A DNA stretch of 64,000 bases from Anaspis maculata (GCA_949128115.1 OX421965.1:28453681-28517680), one strand, 5' to 3'. Shown: positions 13,424-25,494, counted from the first letter of the stretch. Notes: generated from the sequence alone by a model not told the origin. Made by a program: numbers and translations.

Positions 13424-14511
13424 CCGGGTGATCATTTGAAAACTATCCACCTGCAATAACTCCCGATTCCCAGTCAATATTTCTTCAAGCAAAAACAGGT
13501 CGATTTTTATATCGAGGGGGACATCTAAAACATACATTGGCAAATTTCTATCTTCAGCCCCCTCGCCCCCACTCATCCAAAAAATGACACTACCTACCTT
13601 GCGATACATCAAATTGAAGAAAATTGAATTCTCTTTTTGGAAAAGATATTTTCAAAAATTTTAACTTCACCCTCTTCTCCCTAAAAATTCTCTGAGTGTC
13701 CCTCTCAATATTCTGGACCCCTCAATTCTCTTCAGTTGAGTCAGCATCAACCTGAATAGTTTCAAAGACGAGAATTTTCGGTGGAAAAAGTGCTACCCAC
13801 ATTGACCCGCATTGACGCCATTGCTCTCCCTGGGGCTCTCACTCACCTCAAGTTTGAAATTTAACAAAATATCACCCACTTTGTGAAACATCAAATAAAA
13901 GGAAATTAAATTCTCTTTCTGAAAACCATTTTATTTTTATTTTCAACCCCTCCCCCATTTAACTGGACATTTGGAGGATTTTAGTAGGGAAACGGGGTTT
14001 TTAAAAATTTCGAAAAAATTGTGTTCAGGGGGAGAATTCAATTCCCTTTAATTTGATGTATCACAAAGGAGGTATTGTCATTTTAGATTTTTTAGGTGAG
14101 GAGGGGGGAGCGAAGGAGTGAATTTGGGTGGCACTTTTTCCATAGAAAATTTTCTCTTTCGATGCTGTGCAGGATGACGTTGACTGCATTAAAGAGAATT
14201 GAGAGGTCAAGAATATTTAATTGGAGACTCAGAGAATTTAGGAGGGGAAGAGGGGTGGGGTTGAAAACTTCAGAAATATTTTTTCAGAAAGGGAATTTAA
14301 TTCTGTTGAATTTAATGTATCGCAAAATAGGTTGTGTCACTTGAAATTTCAAAGTTGGGGTAGGTGGGGGGAGGGGGCTGAAGATATAAAATCGCTTACG
14401 TATGTTTGAGATGTCCCCTTCGATATAAAAATCGACCTGTTTTTGCTCGAAGATATTTTCACTGGGAATCGGGAGTTATTGCAGGTGGATAGTTTTCAAA
14501 TTATCACCCGG
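13424..14511. mobile_element. Foldback element 3 of the chain (1.09 kb)
   Basis: It starts CCGGGTGATCATTTGAAAAC and ends with the mirrored copy TTTTCAAATTATCACCCGG. The turn is near 13970. TATA abuts both ends (13420-13423 and 14512-14515). Arms hold inverted copies of a GGGCTGAAGAT / ATCTTCAGCCC block and of a tract encoding no open frame. It is non-autonomous. Confidence 0.75.
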
Positions 14512-14515
14512 TATA

Positions 14516-16150
14516 GGAGTGGTCGGGATACCGGAGGGACCTGTAGGCGGAGCATAACTGCACCAGCCCAGCTGTGTTTCTCCAGCGGGGTACCTGAAAT
14601 ATTTTGCAGGGGGATTGTGGGTTCACCTGTGGCCTCGATTGCCTCGATATCGTAATAGGTGGCTGTGACAAGGCCGTAAAGTAGGGCACATCCCTAGGCA
14701 CATCCTTCGACAGAATAACGCACATCCTGCAGGATAACGCGTATCTTACAGGATATGCAATTCCAACACCGGGATAACCTGGATAACGCAGACATAAGGC
14801 TGGTTGGTCTAATATGGAACCTTACAGTAATAGTAACCGATAGGGAAGAGATGTCCAAACTGTGAACCTCGCTGTGAACATACTTTCGTTTCGAAGCTCT
14901 CGAGATGCTATGATGACGTAATTTCAAACTAGACATTCACTATTATGTTTACATCAAATTCGTGCCGTGTTATACCGTGTGGGTTCGAATCCCGCCTCGT
15001 CCATGGATATTCTGTATTGTTCGACCACCAACTTTTTTTTCCGATCTTACAATGCCAAATCTGCATTTGCTGACCACAGCGGTCACCGAAAAGTGGATTT
15101 TTTACTATATTATAGAGTCGAGTGCAGTAGAGTACTGAGGTGTCACATAGTTGACAGTAAGAACCACTGAATGTCCCGTCGACTCTAATAACCATAGTAG
15201 TTGATGCGTCGTGAAACAACAATATAATCATCAAAAATCATAACAGACTCATCAAGGTACGTAACACTTCAGAAGGATGCCATATTATCATTATACGAGA
15301 AATAGCCCAATACTTCAATATCTTTCAACACTTTAGCCAACATCTCATATTTCGTTTGGAATAAAGATTCCGAGACGATGTGGAGATTTCTAAAACGCAC
15401 GTCTTAAATACAAGTAATACAACTCAAAAAGAGCATTAATCTTTCCACGATGACTCAGACGGCAAGGATGAAAAAGAGGAGTGAACTCACCCCAAGAACG
15501 ATATGTAGTCTTAAATGCATATTAACAAAGTCACAGAGGCCTCCAAAGTTGATTTTGAGTTTGTTGATGAGTTCTGAATTTTGACTGAAGTTTGTTCATG
15601 CTTTTTGAACTGTTCGACCGATTTGACTTTAATTCGACACAAATGGTTATGAAATACGTCCCTCGTGATTGTTCGGAAAGAATTCTGTCGAGTTGATTCA
15701 GTGGCGTTGGGGGACCTCGCTCTTCTATCCCCTTCTCTATGCCACTGAAAATTTTGTCAAATTGATGCGATTCGAGATGCGATTATTAAAAACTAATGTC
15801 CAACGAGATACTTGACGTACTTTGACTATGATAGGAGAAGCCGTTTCCGGAATATTTGAGTTCGAATATTTAAAAACAGTCGATCCAAGAGACTGAACAT
15901 TTAAATTTGAGAAAACATGGGACTATTTCACCAAAATAGTATTTTCATAGTTCAGAAGAACCGAGAAACGCATTTCATTGAACAACTTATCAAAGATTAT
16001 GAGAAACTGAAATAATACCTAATTTAAGGTGTTTTAAAACCATTAAACTCAAATATCTCGGCAACTGCTGTTCCTGTTATAAAAAATAAAAATAAATAAA
16101 TGTTTCTCTCCTTATAGGCTTTTTCTTGCCATAGGAGTATGCCCGTTTAT
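14516..16150. other. No gene recognised
   Basis: A tRNA-like B-box, GGGTTCGAATCCCGCC, occurs near 14980-14995 without a matching acceptor stem or A-box upstream, so it is at most a tRNA or SINE relic. A small CAGTGGCGT...ATGCCACTG inverted pair lies at about 15699-15748. Nothing else stands out. Confidence 0.4.
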
Positions 16151-16179
16151 TTATCAATTATACAAACTCGGAAAAGTGC

Positions 16180-16277
16180 AAATTTCGGACAACACAACAC
16201 CCAGACTTTTCACCGGGAATCGAACCCAGGACTTCCGCGTCGCAGGCAGCCACTCGACCGCCTGCGCCACGGGGCCT
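16180..16277 (-). mobile_element. tRNA-derived SINE head (minus strand)
   Basis: On the minus strand the sequence opens GGCCCCGTGGCGCAGGCGGT and carries a polymerase III A-box-like segment followed by a perfect B-box, GGGTTCGATTCCC (16214-16226). The acceptor stem cannot close: nothing downstream pairs with GGCCCCG, so this is not a functional tRNA. It is best read as the head of a tRNA-related SINE. The tail end is unclear. Confidence 0.6.
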
Positions 16278-17853
16278 GTTATAAATATGGTGCGCCAGTT
16301 GTGAGTTGACTCCTTGGCATTCAACGTAGAGAGTCTAGCCAGGTATCTAGTCAATTTTCCAAAATGAAATAGGAAAAACTGCATGGAAAAAATCCTCGAA
16401 GAAATCTAAAACACGACTTGAATGTTCCTATTTCGGAAAATTGACGGTCTCCCTGTTCAAATACTTTTCTTCGGTTCCTCAAGTCGAAAAGATAAAATTG
16501 CGACTGAAAAGCCACATGTAAACATTGTTAACCCAGTTTACAAGTAGTGCTCTCTATAGGGAATCTCGGAGATACAGGAAGAAACACCACACCAATGACC
16601 AAATTAACAAGATTTGATAACAAATTAGATGGTGTATCAGACGAAGGGATGTTGTTCGAGAAAAGTCTTCTCACAAGCGGCATTTTGGGCACAAGTCTTT
16701 CAAAATTTTGTTTCTTTTAAAGTACATGGGGCCGGCAGTGGCAGTACGACTACATACGCCCTCTGTTGTGTAATGTGTACTGTAGGTAGAGGTCCATGAT
16801 AGAGAGATATAGAATGTAGACTGTAGAGATAGGTATTATTACTTACTTGATATTCAGGAGACCAGAGAGACCTTATTAGATGAAGGTGAGGCCGAAGTTG
16901 ATTAACAGTTCTCAGCATCTCAATAATAATTATTAATCACTTTGTCTCTTGATCACTTCTAGTTCATAGGTACACTTGAGTTTCTTCATAAAGTGAAACT
17001 TACTGACGTTATAGGATTGCCATTGCATTCACAGCTCAAATAAAGTACCTAACAAATAACAAAACATTATTCCCGAATCGGTGTCGGTGGTCGGTGGTGC
17101 CACTCCCTCCAACAGTCCCATCCATTACACTGTGACTGTGATATCCGAATGATGTGATGATAGAAGTTGATGTGTTGGTGATTCCTTTTACCAGTCAGTG
17201 TTGCAGTGTTGTGTTACCGCAGAGATGTTACCGTCTGATCGTGGTCCACAAAACTCGTAATCGGGCAATCGGGGAAGCGGGGAGAAGTATGCAAGTATAA
17301 TAATAATAATAATAATGTGATGATGTGATCGGACGGGAGTGGCTCTCGCTCTGGACATGGAAACACAAGTCACAGTACTCACAGTACTCACACAGTACCT
17401 ACCAGTACCACAGATGCGCAGTAGGTACTCACAGTTTCAGTTTTTACCAAATGGGGCGACTGGATTGGCTGTTGGCGTTGGGAAAAACACAAAAACAGAA
17501 TGGGAAAAACCAACCACCACTGAAAATTTTGTAGATCGCACGCATCTCGCCTACCATATCTAGTACCTGTACCTACCTACATTTCAGCCACTAGTGGAGA
17601 AAAGATGAACCAGTAAAGTCATATCCGGATAGGACGGTTTCGGTTATGTTAAAAGTTCGTGGAACAAGACGAGAGCGTTTTTATGAGAAGGTGGAGGTAA
17701 GGTAGTTAGTTAGTTGTTATCACTTATTATTACATAATTTAAAAATTATGCAATTTTATTTGTACAAGCCGCTACCCTTGCTGCATTTTTTCATGTGCTG
17801 GGACCATGCGTATCGTCGCTCCCGCGAAATATCGGATACCACCTTCCTTGTTC
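16278..17853. other. No gene recognised; short ATA microsatellite
   Basis: The stretch carries an ATA microsatellite at about 17297-17315 and short repeats of CACAGTACT near 17375-17400. I see no coding exon. Confidence 0.4.
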
Positions 17854-17861
17854 CTTGTTCT

Positions 17862-18340
17862 CAGGGGCGGACTGGGGTTCTAAAAGTTGGACCGCTAGTG
17901 TGATTTGGGGGCCCCCTGTGACGTGGAGAGGGGGACACAGGCTGAAACTTTTTTTATTTATTTTGAATTGAATTTATTATTATTGATAAAAGTATTTGTA
18001 ACTACCTGGTAAAACTTACCTACCTGGTGGCCTGATAAAAAAAACATCCAAACATCTTCTAGGAGCTCAGCAGCCTTAAAGCGCAACTACCTACTGTAAC
18101 CATATTCATTGTCACAAACTGTAAATTCCTACTGCTGAGCTACATCTGTCTATTGATGCGCTATAATATCACTGCCCTTTAGTAAAGGAAAAATAACAGG
18201 AAGGGGGTCTCGGGGGGAGGGAGCATTTTGTTTTCCTGTAATTTTTTGTATTTTTTTCAACCCAATTACTTTTGTTCTGCGGGGGCCCCTGATCGACCGA
18301 AGTTTTGGGGGCCCTTTGCCAAAAATCTAGGCCGCCCCTG
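17862..18340. mobile_element. hAT-like non-autonomous element with perfect 8-bp target duplication
   Basis: The element runs from CAGGGGCGGACTGGGG to CTAGGCCGCCCCTG, so the ends are inverted repeats of the CAGGGGCGG kind known from hAT elements. The 8 bases CTTGTTCT lie immediately before it (17854-17861) and immediately after it (18341-18348). At 479 bp it cannot encode a transposase. Family assignment rests on the terminal motif and the 8-bp duplication. Confidence 0.85.
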
Positions 18341-18642
18341 CTTGTTCTGTGTGCTGTGTGAAGACCCAGAGGCTAGAGGGCGCCGTCTGTGGTTTTCGTG
18401 TGTCCTGTTCCTGTGTTGTGTTACTGTTTGTTGAGTCGTAATCGTTAAGTTGGGGGTGTTCAGGTGTTCAGTGTCGTCGTCGTCCTGTCATTTGTGTTTC
18501 TGTCTTCTATTACATGTGAGAATTTTTTTTTGTTGACAACTTAAAAAAAACGGGTCTGTAGGAGTAGTATAGCTAGGGGTCTTCTGGCACAGTTTCAAGG
18601 TCACCGACAGTAGCGCCACCTAGCGGCGGGCAGAGGAACTAT

Positions 18643-18830
18643 CATTACCGACATTTACAGAAACCTGCATTACCGGCATTTACAGGAATCTACCTATATT
18701 CACAGAAACCTGTATTACCGGCATTTACAGGAATCTACCGACATTCACAGGAACCTGCATTATCGGCATTCACAGGAATCTACCGATATTTACAGGAACC
18801 CGTATTACTGGCGTTTACAATAATCTATTG
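18643..18830. repeat. 45-bp subterminal tandem repeat, left arm
   Basis: About four copies of a 45-bp unit containing CATTACCGGCATTTACAGG and AATCTACC follow the terminus. The mirrored set is at about 30550-30735 in the right arm. Subterminal tandem repeats are known from foldback elements. Confidence 0.75.
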
Positions 18831-19499
18831 ATAGTGGCAGTAACGCAATCTCCCGGTACAACTGCGAAGCTCCATTTAGCATACATACAAACCTATAATG
18901 CCAACATCTGTTAATACCGATGCGAACCCACATTACCATTAAATCTGGGGATTTATTTATTACTAGGTGTACATCTGGTTGCATAGTTCCCCTCCTCCTC
19001 TCAAATTCAGCATAATCAGGGGTGTAATCAGGATGGTGGGGGGAAAAAAAGACAAATAAAAACAATTACTGCTTTATTGGTGTATAGCTATATACATGTA
19101 AGAGAATCAATGAAATTATAAGAATGGAATATTTAATAATAGAAAAAAGGAGGCCAGGGTTGCTTTCAACTACTTTCTCAAGGTCAAGCCATAGGCGCAA
19201 CTATCTCTGGGTCAAAAATTACGCATGCGTAGGAATAGAACAGCACATCCACTCAACTTTAGGAATGTATGGAAGAGGTTGATATGAAGAGAAATACACA
19301 TTAGCTGTTATTGGTTAAGTTAATTTGGTTCAGATTAAACATTGTTATGCATACTTATTTTGATATACACAGAACAATACACGCTCTTTATGTTTACTAG
19401 CAGTCGTTTTGATCCGATTCATCCTAATTCTTCCATTACTGGGGGCCCTTAAAGGGATGGAGCTCTAGTGTATAGTAGTAGGCGAACTTACATATGAGT

Positions 19500-20985
19500 T
19501 AATAGTAAGTTCTTGCATAAAATTGCGCAATAGTTAAGAAAAGTCTAGAATAGTGTTACTAATTGACACAACTGTTTAGGGACTTGTTCACCATGTCACG
19601 TGATGATTCATTGTATTTTAAGGTTGGTGTTGCAACATGTGATGCAATAAGTGTTTGCCTCGAAAAAAATTCTAGAGAAAGCCAGCAAGGTTCCAAAACA
19701 ACGAAAATGCTTACATGAACAAGTCCAGGAGTTATTGCGTAAAATTGCGCAATAGTTGAGAAAAGTCTAGAATATTGTTACTAAATGACACAACTGTTTA
19801 GGGAATTGTTTACCAGGTCACGTAATGATTCAGTGTATTTTAAGGTTGGTGTTGCAACATGTGATGCAATAAGTGTTTGCCTCGAAAAAAATTCTAGAGA
19901 AAGCCAGCAAGGTTTCAAAACAACGAAAATGCTTACATGAACAAGTCCAGGAGTTATTGCGTAAAATTGCGCAATAGTTAATAAATGTCTAGAAGAATGT
20001 TACTAAATGACACAGTTGTTTACAAAATTGGTTACCAGTTATTATGGGCATTCATTGTTTTTTAAGGTTAACATTGCAACATGTGACGCAATACCTAAGT
20101 GTTCACCTCTAAAAATTTAGAAGCAAGCCAACAAGGTTCCAAAGCAACTTGAGGGTTGTCAGAAACAAGTTCCGGAAGCTATTGCGTAAGATTGCGCAAT
20201 ACTTTGGAAAAGTCTGGAATATTGTCACTAAATGATGCAATTGTTTACTAAATTGCAAACGAACTTGTTTACCAGTTATTGTGATGAGTCATGATATTTT
20301 TGCGTTGTTCTCATATAGGTAAAAAAGGAGGGTAGGGTTGCTTTCAGCTGACGTGTTTCGGTTACTTTTTCAAGGTCAAGTCATAGGCACAACTATCTCT
20401 GGGTCAAAAAATCAAACAAGTGCGCATGCGTAGTAGTAGGACAGCGCATCTACTCAACTTTAAGAATGTATGAGAGAGGTTTATACGAATAAAAGTACAC
20501 ATTAGCTGTTATCGGTTAGAGCTTTATTTAGTTTAGAGTTTAGAGTAAACAGTTTTATGCATACTTATTTTAATACACACAGAACACTACTCACTCTTTA
20601 TGCTTTACTGGCAGTCGTTTTAATTCTATCCATCTTGATTCTCAACTGGAGGGGTCCTAAAGGGGACCGAGCCCTAATGTGTAGTAGTAGTAGTAGCCAA
20701 ACTTACATATTAAGAGTTAGGAGCTAGGTATTGCGTAAAATTGCGCAATGGTTTGGAAAAATCTAGAATATTGTTACTAAATGACACAACTGCTCAGTGA
20801 ATTGTTTACCAGGTCACGTGATGATTCATTGTATGTCAAGGTTAACGCTGCAGCTGCAACATGTGGTGCAAATAAGGGTCTACCTCGAAAAATCTAGAAG
20901 AAAGCCAGCAAGGTTCCAAAGCAACTGAAAGTGCTGACATGAACAAGCTCCGAAAGTTATTGCGTAAAATTGCGCAATATTTGGG
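19500..20985. repeat. Tandem units of about 220 bp carrying ATTGCGCAAT palindromes, left arm
   Basis: The motif TTGCGTAAAATTGCGCAAT, or a close variant, recurs near 19523, 19743, 19966, 20191, 20736 and 20967. Each copy is followed by a similar TCTAGAATATTGTTACTAAAT block. ATTGCGCAAT matches the palindromic C/EBP-type bZIP consensus. The mirrored array is at about 28395-29880. Confidence 0.7.
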
Positions 20986-21002
20986 AACAAGTGTTACTGA
21001 TT

Positions 21003-21330
21003 TATGACCTTCTAGAACATTCTAAAGAAGTAAACAAGAGTAATTACGCAGTTTTAGGGATGTGACCTTGAAATGACCTTTTAGAACATTCTAAAGTAGT
21101 AAACAAGAGTAACTACGCAGTTTTAGGGATTTGACCTCTAAATGACCTTCTAGAACATTCTAAAGTAGTAAACAAGAATCAACTACGCAGTTTTAGGGAT
21201 GTGACCTTGAAACGACATTCTAGAACATTCTAAAGTAGTAAACAAGAGTGATCATGCAGTTTTGTAAATTTAACCTCTAAATGTCATTCTAGAACATCCT
21301 AAAAAAGTAAACAAAAGCAATTACAAAGTT
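21003..21330. repeat. 69-70-bp tandem repeat with heat-shock-element-like motifs, left arm
   Basis: Five units share ATTCTAAAGTAGTAAACAAG and CAGTTTTAGGGATGTGACC blocks. Three contain the perfect trimer TTCTAGAACATTC (21010-21022, 21148-21160, 21218-21230), which fits the heat-shock-factor consensus TTCnnGAAnnTTC. Two others carry one-base-off versions, near 21079 and 21284. The mirrored array is at about 28065-28380. Whether the motifs are active is unknown. Confidence 0.7.
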
Positions 21331-21703
21331 TTGTATGCAATCCATCACTCTGAATTAAAGTCGTGGCAGAAACAAACATGAAAGTTGAACGGATTGTGCA
21401 GTAAAAAAATCTAGAGCAAGAAGATCTCTGAATAAGGTTTGAGAGTATGTGACCCACAATAAACGTACTTGGAAGTGAAGTTTTAGCGTAAACAAACCCA
21501 AAAGTTCTTTTGACGAATCATACAAAGAGAAATATCTGGAATTAACAGCATGTACAAGAGTGCGCGCCATCTTTCAACATAGACACAAGTCAGCATTACC
21601 AACCTGAGAACATACAGAAACTGGGAACACGGTTTGAGAATAAATTAGTGGAATTATGCAAGAATGTAGAAAAGTCTGGAAAATTTTCAATCAATATACA
21701 AGG

Positions 21704-22296
21704 TAGGGATGGCAAAAAGTTGAAATATATCGATATATCGGTTATTTGATATATCGCAAGCTATATATCGATACATTCGATATATTGCAAGAAATATATC
21801 GATATTTCCATATATCGATATATTTTGCAAATTTTCAATGTAAATGTTGAACTGAACGATAAAACGTAATTTTTAGGAAGGATTGAATTTAAAAAAAAAA
21901 CAAATAGTATGAAACAGACAAGAAAAAGCTTGTTTTTTATAATTTTCTAATGAAAAACTAAATTTAAATCATTAGGAAATTCCGAAGGGTTCAAGACTTC
22001 CAGACTTGGTCGCCGCATCAGTGTCATCTGCAAAATTTGCCAAGTAGGTACGAAGCGTAGTTTCCTGTATTTTAAACATATATTTTAACACAGTCACAGA
22101 TCAGCAGCCTCGAATATTCAATAATTTCCGTACGAGAGGAGCGTGGCAAAGTCGAGTCGGACAGTTTCCGATATATCCAGAAATATATCGATATTTGTAT
22201 CGATATATTGGAACGAAAAAAACCATATAAATATATCGATATATTGCAAGGAATATATCGATATTTCTTATATATCGATATATCGTTGCCATCCCT
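21704..22296. mobile_element. hAT-like element inserted only in the left arm (8-bp duplication, empty site known)
   Basis: The ends TAGGGATGGCA and TGCCATCCCT are inverted repeats of a hAT-like type. The element is full of ATATATCGATAT runs at both ends. ATACAAGG flanks it on both sides (21696-21703 and 22297-22304). The corresponding place in the right arm (27418-27425) has a single copy of the same 8 bases and no insert, so it is the pre-insertion site. The 593-bp element has no coding capacity. Confidence 0.9.
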
Positions 22297-22984
22297 ATAC
22301 AAGGGTATGTTACGCGCAAAGAACATACTCGGAAGTAAAGTGATAGCAGAAACAAACAGGGAACTTGAGCGGATTGTGCAATAGAAAAATCTAGAAAAGG
22401 AGGATCTCTGAATACTCTGTTACGCAAAATATGGAATATCCCCATCACTGTATATGAATCCATGATGAGTATTCTCCAGCTTGCTCCTAGTTCACTTAGA
22501 TACGATCGGAGGCATTATTCCAGAAATATCCATTTCTAGATTTACCTATACCTACTAATTTATGTCCAAAAAGAGATTGTCTCAATTACAAATAAACAAA
22601 TGGTAACTTAATCCTTATGGTTATCACTTAGAATGTTATACATATACACAATAATACGTAGCTATATGGGTATTATTGCTGGTAATTGGAATGTTTTAGT
22701 AAAAATATCGAGAAACTTGCGTTATTTTCCAACATCAAAAATATTTAATGCTGAAGCAAAGACACGCCGAATGCCAAGTAATAAGGTGCTGAATAACACA
22801 AGATTTGAATGCTATGATCCTATACAGGTAGGTAACTCATAAGTAGAGGTGTGCACATATAGGCATATGCATGTGTATACCTATGTATATATTTTCGAGA
22901 AGTACGTCACGTCACTTGAAAGATCTTATTTTTTATCAGAATCATGCATGTAATACCAACCATTAAAACAAAACTCCTGGAACA

Positions 22985-24770
22985 ACTCATCATTTCTACA
23001 TTTTCTTCTAGATTTGATGCTCTTTTTGAAAAATCATGTGATTTTGTAGCATTTTTGCATTCTTTATGGTGTTTTAGAGTGACTTTTTGTCAAAATTGAG
23101 ATGATTTTCACACAATTCCAATAGTTTAACAGCACACAACTCACATTTTCCACGTTTTTCATAGATTTAGTGACCCTTTTTGAGAAATCATGTGATTTGT
23201 GTAACATTTTTGCATTCTTGAGGGGGTTTTAGAGTGACTTTTTGTCAAAATTGAAATGATTTCACACAAATTCAATAGTTTAGCAGGAAACAACTAACAT
23301 CTTCTATGTTTTCTCCTAGATTTGGTGACCCTTTTTGAGAAATTATTTGCTCAATGTAGCATGTTTGTGCTGTTGGAAGTCATGCGCGCACATGCGTACA
23401 CACATAGACACACACATATATGCACGCAAACGCACTGATTTCCAACTATTAGGGGAAAAAATCTGGCATTATCTTAGATTTAGTGACTCTTTTTGAGAAA
23501 TCAGATCCTTTGTGTAGCATTTCTGCATTCTTTAGAGGGTTTTAGAGTGACTTTTTGTCAAAGTTGAGATAATTTTCACAGAAATCCAATATTTCTTTAC
23601 AGGAAACAACTCACATTTTACACGTTTTCTTCAAAATTTGACGACCATTTTCAAGAAATCAAGTGCTTTGTGTAGCATTTTTGCATTCTCCAGAGTTTTA
23701 GAGTGACTTTTTGTCAAAATTAAGATGATTTTCACACAAATCTAATAGTGTGACAGGAAACAACTCATCTTTTCCATGTTTTCTTCTAGATTTGGTGACA
23801 CTTTTTGAGAAATTATGTGATTTATGTAGCATTTTTGCATCCTTTTGGGGGGCTTTAGAGTGACTTTTTGTCAAAATTGAGATGATTTTCACACAATCCA
23901 ATAGTTTAGCAGGAAATAACTCATATTTTCCACGTTTTCTCCCAGATTTGGGGCTCTTTTTGAGGAATTATGTGCTCAATGTAGCATGTTTGTGTTGTTA
24001 GAAGTCATGCACGCGCATGCGCGCACATGCATACCCACATAGTAACATACACATATGCACGCAAACGCACTCATTGCCAACTATTAGAGGGGAAAAATCC
24101 GGTACTATTCTAGATTTAGTGACTCTTTTTTAAGAGATCAGATTCTATGTGTAGCATCTTTGCATTCTCCAGAGTTTTAGAGTGACTTTTTGTCAAAATT
24201 GAGATGATTTTCACACAAATCTAATAGTATGGCAGGGAACAACTCACATTTTCCACGTTCTCTTCTAGATTTGGTGACTTTTTTGAGAAATTATATGCTT
24301 TGTGTAACATTTTTGCATTCTTTAGGGGTTTTAGAGTGACTTTTTCTTAAAATTGGGACGATCTCTTATACAAATTTCAATGGTTTGTCAAGAAACAACT
24401 CACCTTTTCCATGTTTTCTTCTAGATTTGGCGACTCTTTTTGAGAAATCGTGTGATTTGTGCAGCATTTTTGCATTCTTTGGGGGGTTTTAGAGCGACTT
24501 TTTGTCAAAGTTGAGAGTATTTTCACACAAATCTGATAGTTTGTCAAGAAACAACTCACCTTTTCCACGTTTTCTTCTAGATTTGGCGACTCTTTTTGAG
24601 AAACCATGTGATTTGTGCAGCATTTTTGCATCCTTTTGGGGGGCTTTAGAGTGACTTTTTGTCAAAATTGAGATGATTTTCACACAAATCTGATAGTTTG
24701 ACAAGAAACAACTCACCTTTTTCACGTTTTCTTTTAGATTTGTCAACTTTTTTGAGAAATTATGTGCTTT
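22985..24770. repeat. Degenerate minisatellite with units of about 150-160 bp, left arm
   Basis: Units recur about every 148-160 bp with the core AGAGTGACTTTTTGTCAAAA, followed by TTGAGATGATTTTCACAC. Between groups of units are CA/CG-rich runs, near 23380-23430, 24000-24070 and 24790-24910. The ORFs read across it are repeat products, not genes. Confidence 0.75.
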
Positions 24771-24794
24771 GTGTGACATTTTTGTGTTGTTAGA

Positions 24795-24912
24795 AGCCAT
24801 GCACGCACACACGCGCACATGCATACGCCGGCGCATACACACACATTTGCACACGCTGGCATGCGTACATATGCGCACAGACATACACGCATGCACGCAC
24901 ACGCGCACAACA
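24795..24912. repeat. Alternating purine-pyrimidine (CA/GC) tract, left of the loop
   Basis: A long run of CACACGCGCACATGCATACG-type sequence. The mirror tract is at 25342-25459, so two such tracts flank the centre of the palindrome symmetrically about 200 bp away. Such sequence can adopt Z-DNA; that is inference. Confidence 0.6.
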
Positions 24913-25105
24913 CCAAACGCTCGCATAATATCACCATTTCTCAGCACATATACGAACTTGGATTATCGGCATATACAGTGGTGCCATCTACCGGCGCACA
25001 CAGAAACTAGCATCACCGACATCTACAATAGCGCCATATAATCCAACTTATAGATTTAATGCATGAACGGAAACATTTGAAAAAGACAGCACTGCCCAGG
25101 TCAAC

Positions 25106-25148
25106 AGTGTATACCACCCATGAGCCTTCGGCGCAAGGGTGATATGTC
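25106..25148. other. 43-nt centre (loop) of the giant palindrome
   Basis: This is the only stretch between the perfectly matched arm ends GGTCAAC (left) and GTTGACC (right). It is itself partly palindromic: ATACCACCC on the left nearly mirrors GGGTGATAT on the right, leaving a core around CCTTCGGCG. It does not resemble the commonly used long-read hairpin adapter, which argues against an adapter-derived fold-back. Confidence 0.7.
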
Positions 25149-25494
25149 GTTGACCTGGGCAGTGCTGTCTTTTTCAAATGTTTCCGTTCATGCATTAAAT
25201 CTATAAGTTGGATTATATGGCGCTATTGTAGATGTCGGTGATGCTAGTTTCTGTGTGCGCCGGTAGATGGCACCACTGTATATGCCGATAATCCAAGTTC
25301 GTATATGTGCTGAGAAATGGTGATATTATGCGAGCGTTTGGTGTTGTGCGCGTGTGCGTGCATGCGTGTATGTCTGTGCGCATATGCACGCATGCCAGCG
25401 TGTGCAAATGTGTGTGTATGCGCCGGCGTATGCATGTGCGCGTGTGTGCGTGCATGGCTTCTAACAACACAAAAATGTCACACAAAGCACATAA

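Noticed and set aside
14978..15002. tRNA-like T-arm GGGTTCGAATCCCGCC
   Set aside because: No pairing acceptor stem or D-arm lies upstream; at best a relic.
16205..16277. Functional tRNA gene
   Set aside because: The 5' acceptor strand GGCCCCG has no partner after the T-arm; a SINE head fits better.
22072..22463. Ile/Tyr-rich ORFs in the left arm
   Set aside because: They translate ATATATCGATAT runs of the hAT-like insertion and are absent from the other arm.
22985..24770. CRISPR array
   Set aside because: Units are long, degenerate and without unique spacers, in a eukaryotic setting.
25106..25148. Sequencing-adapter origin of the palindrome
   Set aside because: The loop does not resemble a known hairpin adapter, the outer ends carry a 6-bp direct repeat, and one arm has a clean transposon insertion missing from the other. 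Read inspection is still the final test.
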